A stretch of 64,000 nt of DNA from an uncultured Prevotellaceae bacterium (lineage in GTDB: Bacteria; Bacteroidota; Bacteroidia; Bacteroidales; Bacteroidaceae): contig CACXMM010000008.1 in the NCBI GenBank assembly GCA_902768785.1, positions 22,815-86,814 on the forward strand, written 5' to 3'. Below are positions 1-7,379 of the stretch, piece by piece; position 1 is the stretch's first letter; every line of letters begins with the position of its first letter. The notes below the pieces were generated by a model. It had not been told where the DNA came from, did no database searches, and worked only from the letters and a program-made list of their open reading frames with translations. Made by a program: the position numbers and the translations under genes.

Positions 1-453
1 ATAATACCAGGCGCGGAGGAAATAGATCTCACAGAGCAACTGGTTTTTCCTGCTTGCATTACTCCATTCTGTCACCTTATCGATGGACTCAAGGGCGTTG
101 TTGGCACGGTTAATACCTGCGTAACGTTGTTGCCATAAAGGTTTCATCCAGTCAACATAGGCATTCATCAGACGATCGACGCCCTGTGCACCGATGTTAC
201 TTTGGCTACCACCGCCCAGACGATCGTCTGAAGCGATATCGAAGATGAAGAAGGGATCTTCCTCTGGGTCAGCCAGATTTCGGTTCATCACGGAATAGAT
301 ACCGTTAACCATTTGGTTAGCATCCGTCTCATTGACGGGAAAGTTAGAGGTGTCCTTCATGGTGAGGTTATCTGTGTCGAGGAAATCTTCACAGCTGCCG
401 AGAAGCACCACACATGCTACGGATATGACAAGATAAAATATATTCTTTTTCAT
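1..453 (-). CDS. SusD/RagB-family outer-membrane lipoprotein, C-terminus outside the window
   Basis: Surface lipoprotein that caps the SusC channel and binds glycan. Only the first 151 codons are in the window and the reading frame is still open at base 1. The N-terminus has a lipoprotein signal ending in the lipobox LLGSC, followed by EDFLDTDNL, which is typical of SusD proteins. Further on, WQQRYAGINRANNALESI matches the first TPR-like helices of the family. It starts 12 bases after the SusC stop and is surely co-transcribed with it. Which glycan it binds cannot be told from this fragment. The family assignment is secure. Confidence 0.93.
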   Translation of the reverse strand, partial: MKKNIFYLVISVACVVLLGSCEDFLDTDNLTMKDTSNFPVNETDANQMVNGIYSVMNRNLADPEEDPFFIFDIASDDRLGGGSQSNIGAQGVDRLMNAYVDWMKPLWQQRYAGINRANNALESIDKVTEWSNASRKNQLLCEIYFLRAWYY

Positions 454-465
454 GATGGTCAGTGT

Positions 466-3400
466 TTAAAAGTTTATGTTCAGTCCCACCTGCCAAGAGC
501 GAGAAGATGGGTAATAACCGCAGTCAATTCCAGAAGCCCAGCTGGCTCCGTTGCCGAAACCAACCTCGGGATCCATACCTGAGTAGCCAGTGAAGGTGAT
601 CATATTGCTGGCTGATACGTAGAGACGGCATTTTCTTACAGGCAGTTTCGGAATCAGTCTCTTGAAATCGTAACCAAGGGTGATACGTGAGATCTTGAAG
701 AAGTCGGCATCTTCAATCCAGACTCTTGAGATCTCAGACATATTGGCGGTCTTACCGTCGGAGAAGCGAGGATAGCGGTTGGTGCTGCCTTCTCCTGTCC
801 AATACTTGGTATAGACGTCAGTACAGTAGTTGTCATCGGGATGGTCTGAGAACTGGCGGTAGCTCTTGGCCACCTGCTGACCAAAGGAGCCGTAGCCGTT
901 GATACCGAAATCGAATCCCTTGTATGCGATGCTGATGTTCACTCCAAGAGTGTAGTCAGGATTCGGGTCACCGATCATGGTCTTGTCATCCTCGCCTGTT
1001 TCGACCTTTCCGTCCTTGTCGAAGTCCACGAATTTCACATCACCAGGCTGCAGGGATGCTCCCTGAAGAGAGTTGGCCTTATCGCCATTGCAGTTACGGG
1101 CCAAATAGTCCTGAAGGTCTTGCTCATTCTGGATGATACCTTCCATCTTATAACCCCAGAAATAACCGATAGGGTAGCCTACCTGCAAGCGATAGAGCTC
1201 TGCGGTATTCTGTGCGATGGCATTGGAACCGCCATGGATGATACCCTCGGAGTTAGCCAGACGAGTAACCTCGTTCTTGTTATGTGAGAAGTTGACACTG
1301 ACGTTGTAGGTGAAATCCTTGTTGATCCTGTCATTCCAGCTCAATTGAACTTCATATCCCTTGTTCTCAATGTCACCACCGTTGATATAGGGAGCGCCAG
1401 TACCATAGGAGAGCAACATTGGGGCAACAACCAGCCAGTCTTTTGTGGTCTTCTTATACCAGTCGAACGATACACCCAGTCGGTTACTCAGGAAACGAGC
1501 GTCAAATCCAAAATCAAGCTGTTCTGAGGTTTCCCATTTTACATCAGGGTTTGGAAGGATGTTCGGATAAGCGCCGAGACCGGGGTTGTCTTTACTGTCG
1601 AAATAATAGGGATCATCAAAGGCGATTGTAGCCAGATATTGGAAGTTGTTGATATTACAGTTACCATTCTGTCCCCAGCTGGCACGCAGTTTCAGGAAGT
1701 CCAGCCAGCTCTTGGTAGATTCCATGAAGGCCTCGTTGGTAATGACCCATCCGATTGATACAGAGGGGAAGTAACCCCAACGTTTGCCACGTGCAAAGTT
1801 GGAAGATCCATCGGCACGGAGTACGAGTGAGAGCAGATAGGTCTCATTGTAGTTATAGTTGATACGTCCGAAGAATGAGGCCAGGGAACCTTGACTTTCA
1901 GGAGTACCACCGATAGAGGTAAAGGTAGGATCCACCACATTGGCATTGTTGATGTAAGCATGATCGAATGATCCTGGGAAGAGTGAGTTGGAGTTGGTTA
2001 CGTTGAGGCCATTGCCATAGCCCCATTTCTCTACTGACTGTCCGAGGAGGGCATCAATATTATGATTGCCAAACGACTTCACCCAGTTCAGGGTGTTCTC
2101 CAATGACCAACGGATGCTGTACGACTGGTTTTGGCGCACATCGTCGTTGGGATTAGACTTCTTAGCACTGAGCTCATAGACAGGCACATAACTGCGGCCC
2201 TCCCTGTGTCGGTAAAGCCATCCGGCACTGGTGCGCCAGGTCAGTTCCTTGAGGGGAGAGAACTCCAGGAAGAAGTTCGTCTGCAGGCGCCAGCCCTTGT
2301 TATAGCCGTAGCTGTTATCATACTTCATCGTTGCCAGTGGATTGGCTGCCTCATCCAGGAAATTCCAGCTGTCTGCAAGGATGTCTTTATATTCGTAGAA
2401 ACCACCCTCATCGTTGTATGCTGGGAGCAGAGGAGTCATTGCCAGAAGGGTTCGGATACTGTTCCCATAGATGCCGCCAACGGAAACGCCTTTTTTATTG
2501 GTGGCCGAGAAGGTTGCGTTCTCACCAATCTTCAGCACGTCGCGCCCCTTCTTCCTAATTAGCGAATAGTCAGAGTTCAGTCGTACAGTATAGCGGTCGA
2601 ACTTCGGATCAGCAGGAGCACCAAGTGTACCTGTCTGATGGAATTTACTGAAACCGAGGGCAAAGCGCGACAAGTCGCTACCACCAGAGATGTTAATGGA
2701 TGCATTATGTATGGGTGCATTGTCGATGGTGGTTTCCTCAAGCCAGTTGGTACCATTCCAGGTACCATTCATAATCTGGGAATACTGCTTGGGTATATAA
2801 TCCTGCCATACATAGGGATCGACGCCCTGAATCTCCCGGGCTTTGTTGATAATCTCCATATACTGCTTGGCATTCAATGGGGTAACATCATTGGTGTTCA
2901 CATTCTGCCAACCCATATAACCATCGAAAGATACATTCACATGTCCTGAGCCAGCCTTGCCCTTCTTGGTCGTGACAAGAATGACACCGTTAGAAGCACG
3001 GGCACCATAGATGGCGCTGGAGGCAGCATCTTTCAGAATATCAATGCTTTCAATGTCATTGGGAGAGAGATCCTCAATATTTGCACCTGGCACGCCATCG
3101 ACCACATAGAGCGGGGTGTTGGAACCAGCGGTACCCATACCACGAATCACGACCTTGTAGCCCTCGCCAGGCTGTCCTGAGTTCATGACAATGTTCATAC
3201 CTGATGCTAAACTCTGTAAGGCTCCAAAGGCATCCACGGCATTGATAGCCTCAATGTTCTCTGAAGTAACATGGACCGTGGAACCTGTCACCAGCTTCTT
3301 GCGCTGGGTACCATATCCTACAACAACCACATCGTTCAGCACTTCTGCATCCTCATAAAGAGTAATAGAGAGCGTTTTCCCCTCTGTGGCCTTCACGACA

Positions 3401-3690
3401 ACCGACTTGTAGCCCACATAGGAGATTTTCAGACTGGCACCACGTGCAACGGAAAGAGAGAAAGAGCCGTCGGCTCCCGTCAGTGTTCCGTTATTGGGCG
3501 TGCCCACTTCAACGACTGTCGCCCCGATAATCGGTTGATTCTCCGCATCGACGACGACTCCCTTCACCAGTCCGGTAGTACTTGCTGGAGTGCTTTGCTC
3601 TCCAGTGATCATCGGTTCGGATGCCGTAGCACTTCCAAACACCATCAATCCCGTACAGATGAGGGAAAGGATTCTTGAATAGTTTTGCAT
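466..3690 (-). CDS. SusC/RagA-family TonB-linked outer-membrane transporter
   Basis: A 1074-residue TonB-dependent outer-membrane channel that imports oligosaccharides together with the SusD lipoprotein downstream. Order of parts: signal peptide (about residues 1-24), carboxypeptidase-D-like regulatory domain (about 41-110, VKGVVVDAENQPIIGATV), the SusC signature NDVVVVGYGTQRKK near 118, plug domain with SAIYGARASNGVILVTTKKG near 225-245, then a beta-barrel ending in an aromatic residue (GLNINF). The length is normal for the family. A -7 box lies about 100 bases upstream. No sigma/anti-sigma pair or glycosidase is adjacent in the visible part, so the substrate is unknown. Confidence 0.97.
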   Translation of the reverse strand: MQNYSRILSLICTGLMVFGSATASEPMITGEQSTPASTTGLVKGVVVDAENQPIIGATVVEVGTPNNGTLTGADGSFSLSVARGASLKISYVGYKSVVVKATEGKTLSITLYEDAEVLNDVVVVGYGTQRKKLVTGSTVHVTSENIEAINAVDAFGALQSLASGMNIVMNSGQPGEGYKVVIRGMGTAGSNTPLYVVDGVPGANIEDLSPNDIESIDILKDAASSAIYGARASNGVILVTTKKGKAGSGHVNVSFDGYMGWQNVNTNDVTPLNAKQYMEIINKAREIQGVDPYVWQDYIPKQYSQIMNGTWNGTNWLEETTIDNAPIHNASINISGGSDLSRFALGFSKFHQTGTLGAPADPKFDRYTVRLNSDYSLIRKKGRDVLKIGENATFSATNKKGVSVGGIYGNSIRTLLAMTPLLPAYNDEGGFYEYKDILADSWNFLDEAANPLATMKYDNSYGYNKGWRLQTNFFLEFSPLKELTWRTSAGWLYRHREGRSYVPVYELSAKKSNPNDDVRQNQSYSIRWSLENTLNWVKSFGNHNIDALLGQSVEKWGYGNGLNVTNSNSLFPGSFDHAYINNANVVDPTFTSIGGTPESQGSLASFFGRINYNYNETYLLSLVLRADGSSNFARGKRWGYFPSVSIGWVITNEAFMESTKSWLDFLKLRASWGQNGNCNINNFQYLATIAFDDPYYFDSKDNPGLGAYPNILPNPDVKWETSEQLDFGFDARFLSNRLGVSFDWYKKTTKDWLVVAPMLLSYGTGAPYINGGDIENKGYEVQLSWNDRINKDFTYNVSVNFSHNKNEVTRLANSEGIIHGGSNAIAQNTAELYRLQVGYPIGYFWGYKMEGIIQNEQDLQDYLARNCNGDKANSLQGASLQPGDVKFVDFDKDGKVETGEDDKTMIGDPNPDYTLGVNISIAYKGFDFGINGYGSFGQQVAKSYRQFSDHPDDNYCTDVYTKYWTGEGSTNRYPRFSDGKTANMSEISRVWIEDADFFKISRITLGYDFKRLIPKLPVRKCRLYVSASNMITFTGYSGMDPEVGFGNGASWASGIDCGYYPSSRSWQVGLNINF

Positions 3691-3789
3691 AAATTGAATA
3701 GTTGAATAGATTATTAATAGTTGTTAAACCAATCATTGTGTTAGGCAGAAAACTGTAAATAGATTCATAGTAATGTGTAAAACACGCTG

Positions 3790-3797
3790 CAAATATA
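3790..3797 (-). promoter_or_regulatory. -7 box TATATTTG upstream of the susCD pair
   Basis: A perfect match to the Bacteroidetes consensus TAnnTTTG, read on the minus strand. It predicts a leader of about 90 bases before the SusC start at 3690. Confidence 0.55.
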
Positions 3798-3880
3798 TAA
3801 AATATTTTTCAACCCGCAAGGTTTTTAGCTTGTTTTTTTCTGTTTGTCGTATAAAATGTTCCAAAAGAGAGTAAAAAGCA

Positions 3881-3911
3881 ATCGCAGACCCCCCCGTGGG
3901 TAGTCTGCGAT
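3881..3911 (-). terminator. Likely intrinsic terminator of the acyl-CoA synthetase operon
   Basis: A perfect 9-bp stem (ATCGCAGAC at 3881-3889, GTCTGCGAT at 3903-3911) with a 13-base loop rich in C and G. Read on the minus strand it is followed by TGCTTTTTAC. It lies 56 bases past the stop of the alcohol dehydrogenase remnant, where this operon should end. Confidence 0.6.
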
Positions 3912-3966
3912 GACTATTGAACGTTCTCGTTCAGTGAGAAGACCAGTGTAAGACAGACGTTCTGTC

Positions 3967-4176
3967 CTACCGTGCCATCTGATAGATTGCTTCCATGTCC
4001 TCTGGGTGTAGCAGACGACAGATCTTGTCGAGCAGACCCGATTTCTTTGCGCTGCTTCCTCCATAGTGTACCAGCACCTTCCTACCGTGGTAGCGTTTGA
4101 CCAATGGTGCTACTTTCTCTTCTGATTCCTTGCCGAACACCACTTCCGTGGGGGCATAGTAAACGAAATCCTTCAT
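3967..4176 (-). pseudogene. Iron-containing alcohol dehydrogenase (YqhD/BDH type) reduced to its two ends
   Basis: A 69-residue reading frame whose first about 52 residues (MKDFVYYAPTEVVFGK..., then KVLVHYGGSSAKKSGLLDKI) match the start of NADPH/NADH-dependent butanol dehydrogenases, including the YGGSSAKKSGLLD nucleotide-binding strand. The last about 16 residues (HPEDMEAIYQMAR) look like the family's extreme C-terminus. A normal member has about 380-390 residues, so roughly 310 central residues, including all metal ligands, are missing, yet the frame is kept. It cannot be an active dehydrogenase. It follows the acyl-CoA synthetase by 26 bases. The full gene would have been a sensible partner in acid/alcohol metabolism. 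An assembly collapse is possible but there is no sign of one. Confidence 0.75.
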
Positions 4177-4202
4177 ACTTTTTAGTGATTGATTAGTAAT
4201 AT

Positions 4203-6263
4203 TTATTTCTCTATCAAGATACGGGCATCTACAGCAATCACGTCTTTGTCATCGGCAAGGAGCGGGTTGATATCCATCTCCTTAATCTCCGTGGCAAAGC
4301 GGAGCAGTGTTGACAGACGGACGATGATCTCCGCATACCGCTGTTCATTGATGCCTTTCTGTCCTCGCGTACCTTTTATAATCTTATACCCTCGCAAAGA
4401 GCGGATCATCGAATAGGCCTCGGGATAGGAGAGGGGAGCCAGACCGCTCTTCACGTCCTTCAGTACCTCCACGAAGATGCCCCCTAAGCCGCAGAGTACC
4501 ACATGACCGAAACGTTGTTCGTACTTCGCACCGATGAACACTTCCGTGCCCTTGATCATCTTCTGCACCATGATGGCGGTGGCATCCTGGATCTTCATCA
4601 TACGGTCGAACTCCAGAGCCAGGTGCTCGGGGGTGCGGATATTCAGGGCGACACCGCCCACATCACTCTTGTGGACAGGTCCTACGACCTTGGCCACAAC
4701 GGGATAGCCCACCTTCTGCGCGAACTCGATCAAGTCTTCTTTCTTCGCACTCACCATCTCGGGTACCATGGGGATACCTGCACAGTTGAAGAGCTGGCGG
4801 ACGAGATCGGGCGACACATAACCGTTGGTCTTGATGCCGTCGATGATGGAACGGATGCGCGGCACATCCACTCCGAAGAGTTCAATCTCCGGGGCTGCGG
4901 GCGGTGGTGTCTGCATGATTTGTGTCAGTGCGGTGGCTAACGTCACCTCATCACTGAAGTTCACGTGTCCTTTTTGCAGGAACTCCGATACCTCGGGACC
5001 TGCCGTATAGATGCTGGGCAGGATGGGGAAGATAGGTTTCTTGCATTCCAGGATCTTCTTGTGCAACACATCATATGCCTCGTAGAGCTGTACCAGACCA
5101 GGGGTTCCGAAGATCACGAAGATGGCATCGATATTCTCGAAGCGGTTCTCACAGAAATCGATGGCGATGCCTAACTGCTCACCCGTGCCCGTTGCTAAGA
5201 TATCAATGGGGTTCGCCACGGAAGAGCCCGGGAAAAGCTGCGCCTTCAGTTCCTCGGCAGCTGGTCCTTCCAGCTTGGGGATATTCATCCCGCCTTTCGA
5301 CAAGGCATCGGTGAGCATCACACCAGGACCTCCGGCATGGGTCACGATGGCGAAGTTCTTTCCTTTGATGGGCGGCAGGGTAAAGATACAGCCCACGGTG
5401 GTCAGCTCCTCACGGGAGAAACATCTCACGATGCCGGCCTTACGGAACAACGCTTCCACGGCGGAGTCGCTGCTGGCGATGGCACCGGTATGGGAGGAGG
5501 CGGCACGACTGCCACTCTCCGATGATCCCGCTTTGATCGCAGCAATGCGGCAGCCCTTGCGGATCAGTGAACTAGCGTGGAACAGCAACTTGTCGGGATT
5601 CCCGACATTCTCTATATAAAGGAGCTTCACTTTTGAGTCACGCTCAGGATCGAAGTTGTCATCCATATACTGCAGTACGTCTTCGATACCGATCTGCTTC
5701 CCGTTGCCGATGCTCCATACCGAGTTGAAGGGCAACCCTTTTGTCACGGCACTCTCCAAGATAAACACTGCCGTGGCACCCGAGCCACTGATGAAGTCGG
5801 CTCCCTGCGGATTCAAGGTGGGAATGGGCTTGGTGAACACGCTGTGATGCCAGGCGTTCATCAGTCCGATACAGTTTGGACCGATCAGGGCAGCCCCGTA
5901 TTTCTCACAGGAGTCGAGTATCCTTTTCTCTAAGACTGCCCCCGCTTTCGTCTCTTCACCGAAGCCGGCGGAGATGATGATGAAGGCACGCACTGACTTC
6001 TCGGCTGCCAGATACTCTACATAGTCGGGACAGTATTTGGCAGCAACGACCATCACAGCCAGATCGGTGGGCGGCAGTTCCTTCACATCATGGAAAACCT
6101 TGATGCCCTGTACTTCGTCTTCCTTAGGATTGACGATGCGGAGTGTTCCCTGGTAACCTCCCTGAATGATGTTGCGCACAATGGCGCCGCCGGGTTTATG
6201 GATGTTGTTCGAGCCGCCGATCACGACGATGCTCTCAGGGTGTAATAACTGTTCGTTGATCAT
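4203..6263 (-). CDS. Acetate--CoA ligase (ADP-forming), fused alpha and beta subunits
   Basis: A 686-residue cytoplasmic enzyme of the NDP-forming acyl-CoA synthetase superfamily. It converts an acyl-CoA, ADP and phosphate to the acid, CoA and ATP. The N-terminal half has the CoA-binding Rossmann domain (ESIVVIGGSNN, residues 11-21) and two succinyl-CoA-ligase-like domains. The phosphorylated histidine lies in SSHTGAIASSD (about 255). The C-terminal 220 residues form the ATP-grasp domain (VGYPVVAKVVGPVHKSDVGG), ending in MDINPLLA. Length and domain order are normal for the fused alpha-beta form. A TATCTTTG promoter lies just upstream. The acid specificity (acetate, propionate or branched) cannot be read from sequence. 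Confidence 0.92.
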   Translation of the reverse strand: MINEQLLHPESIVVIGGSNNIHKPGGAIVRNIIQGGYQGTLRIVNPKEDEVQGIKVFHDVKELPPTDLAVMVVAAKYCPDYVEYLAAEKSVRAFIIISAGFGEETKAGAVLEKRILDSCEKYGAALIGPNCIGLMNAWHHSVFTKPIPTLNPQGADFISGSGATAVFILESAVTKGLPFNSVWSIGNGKQIGIEDVLQYMDDNFDPERDSKVKLLYIENVGNPDKLLFHASSLIRKGCRIAAIKAGSSESGSRAASSHTGAIASSDSAVEALFRKAGIVRCFSREELTTVGCIFTLPPIKGKNFAIVTHAGGPGVMLTDALSKGGMNIPKLEGPAAEELKAQLFPGSSVANPIDILATGTGEQLGIAIDFCENRFENIDAIFVIFGTPGLVQLYEAYDVLHKKILECKKPIFPILPSIYTAGPEVSEFLQKGHVNFSDEVTLATALTQIMQTPPPAAPEIELFGVDVPRIRSIIDGIKTNGYVSPDLVRQLFNCAGIPMVPEMVSAKKEDLIEFAQKVGYPVVAKVVGPVHKSDVGGVALNIRTPEHLALEFDRMMKIQDATAIMVQKMIKGTEVFIGAKYEQRFGHVVLCGLGGIFVEVLKDVKSGLAPLSYPEAYSMIRSLRGYKIIKGTRGQKGINEQRYAEIIVRLSTLLRFATEIKEMDINPLLADDKDVIAVDARILIEK

Positions 6264-6290
6264 GGATTCTTAGCTTACAGATTGATGGTG

Positions 6291-6298
6291 CAAAGATA
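6291..6298 (-). promoter_or_regulatory. -7 box TATCTTTG of the acyl-CoA synthetase gene
   Basis: A perfect TAnnTTTG box on the minus strand, 27 bases upstream of the start codon at 6263. It implies a leader of about 20 bases. Confidence 0.75.
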
Positions 6299-6433
6299 CG
6301 AATAAGTGAGAGAAGTACAAAATAAATACAAATAATTATTGCATAGAAATAAATACAATGTCGGCTACGGCGAAGGTTAATGGAAAAAATAGAATTAAAG
6401 ATTAAATGAAAGAAATGAGGATAAAAGGTTAAA

Positions 6434-6600
6434 TGAAAGAAATTGGAATAATTAGAATAATTTTATCCAGAAATTACCGTAATAACTGTCATTAAGTCAG
6501 CAGCGCTTGGAAAAGTCGCTTATTCTTATGATTATATGAATAAAAGATTATTAATTATAATTTCTGGATAAAATTATTCTAATTATTCTCATTTCTTTCC
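6434..6600. repeat. Long inverted repeat, 43-bp arms
   Basis: Arms 6434-6476 and 6558-6600 are inverted copies matching at 40 of 43 positions, with 31 consecutive matches next to an 81-bp AT-rich spacer. Just before the left arm, a 27-bp unit occurs twice (from 6398 and from 6425), both copies containing TTAAATGAAAGAAAT. No gene is present. The structure would form a long cruciform or RNA hairpin. It could be a small miniature transposable element, but I see no target-site duplication. Confidence 0.75.
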
Positions 6601-6636
6601 AAATTTTCTTCTCTAGTGGCAGTCTTTTTCTTTCCT

Positions 6637-7270
6637 TTTGTCAGAATAATTGATAATATTTTTGTTTTCAAAATAAGGCCCTAAAAAATTGAATGCAAGT
6701 AAAGGTTGTTTGGAATGCAAGTAAAGGTTACCTTGAATGTAAGTAAAGTTTACTTTGAATGCAAGTAAAGGTTACTTTGAACTCAAGTAAAGGTTACTTT
6801 CAGTCGTTCCAGACGTTACTTACATTCTTTCCGACGTCATCTATGGGTCGTTCCACCGTCACTTTACCCCCTATAGATGACGGCGGAACGAGTGTTAGAT
6901 GCCGTTGGAACAGCTGTTAACGCCGGTCGGAACAACCCTTAGATGAAGCTTCTTCGAAAAAGCATGGTTTCGACTTTTGAGGGTTCTTTCGGTCGCCTTC
7001 GGCGAGAAATTATAGTCCTTTTACCTCACAAAAACGGCGTTTTCACCACCTAAAAACGGTGTTTTTGACCCCTAAAAACTATGTTTTTGGTGTCTAAAAA
7101 CGTTGTTTTCACAAGTCAAAAATGCCGAATTATCACAATGTGCTCATTGTCAACAACTTACCAAACCTCGCGAGAACTGCGTTTTTTCGACCAAGAGGTC
7201 AGTTGTTCGCCCAAGTGCCCAAGAATTTAGTTAACTGGAGTTAATTTATAAAGATAATTCAGTAGAAAGA
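6637..7270. repeat. Compound 22-bp-phased palindrome element, copy A
   Basis: Non-coding. Module 1: five 15-bp palindromes of the type AAGTAAAGGTTACTT starting at 6697, 6719, 6741, 6763 and 6785, spaced exactly 22 bp. Module 2: three 22-bp units starting at 6803, 6825 and 6847 (core GTCGTTCCNNCGTC), then inverted units at 6869, 6891, 6913 and a partial one at 6935 (core TAGATGNCGNNGGAAC). A unique stretch follows to about 7029. Module 3: palindromes of the type AAAAACGGTGTTTTT at 7030, 7052, 7074 and 7096, plus a degenerate fifth at 7118. The right end (about 7180-7228) is nearly identical to copy B. The outer limits were placed where similarity to copy B fades and are uncertain by tens of bases. 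Confidence 0.9.
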
Positions 7271-7324
7271 GAATCTTCAACGTACTTGTAGTTTATTTAA
7301 CACTTTTCATGTCATGAAACAAAT

Positions 7325-7361
7325 AAAACAGGAAAGAAGACGATGTCCTCTTTCCTGTTTT
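7325..7361 (-). terminator. Intrinsic terminator of the GH94 gene
   Basis: A perfect 12-bp stem (AAAACAGGAAAG at 7325-7336, CTTTCCTGTTTT at 7350-7361) with a 13-base loop containing a further GAC/GTC pair. It lies 18 bases beyond the GH94 stop and is followed by a T-rich run on the minus strand. Confidence 0.75.
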
Positions 7362-7379
7362 TATCAGGTAATCTTGAGA

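Noticed and set aside
6697-7139. Regularly spaced 22-bp repeats as a CRISPR array
   Set aside because: The spacers are 7 bp and nearly identical between units, the repeats are palindromes of changing type, and no cas genes are present. The geometry does not fit CRISPR.
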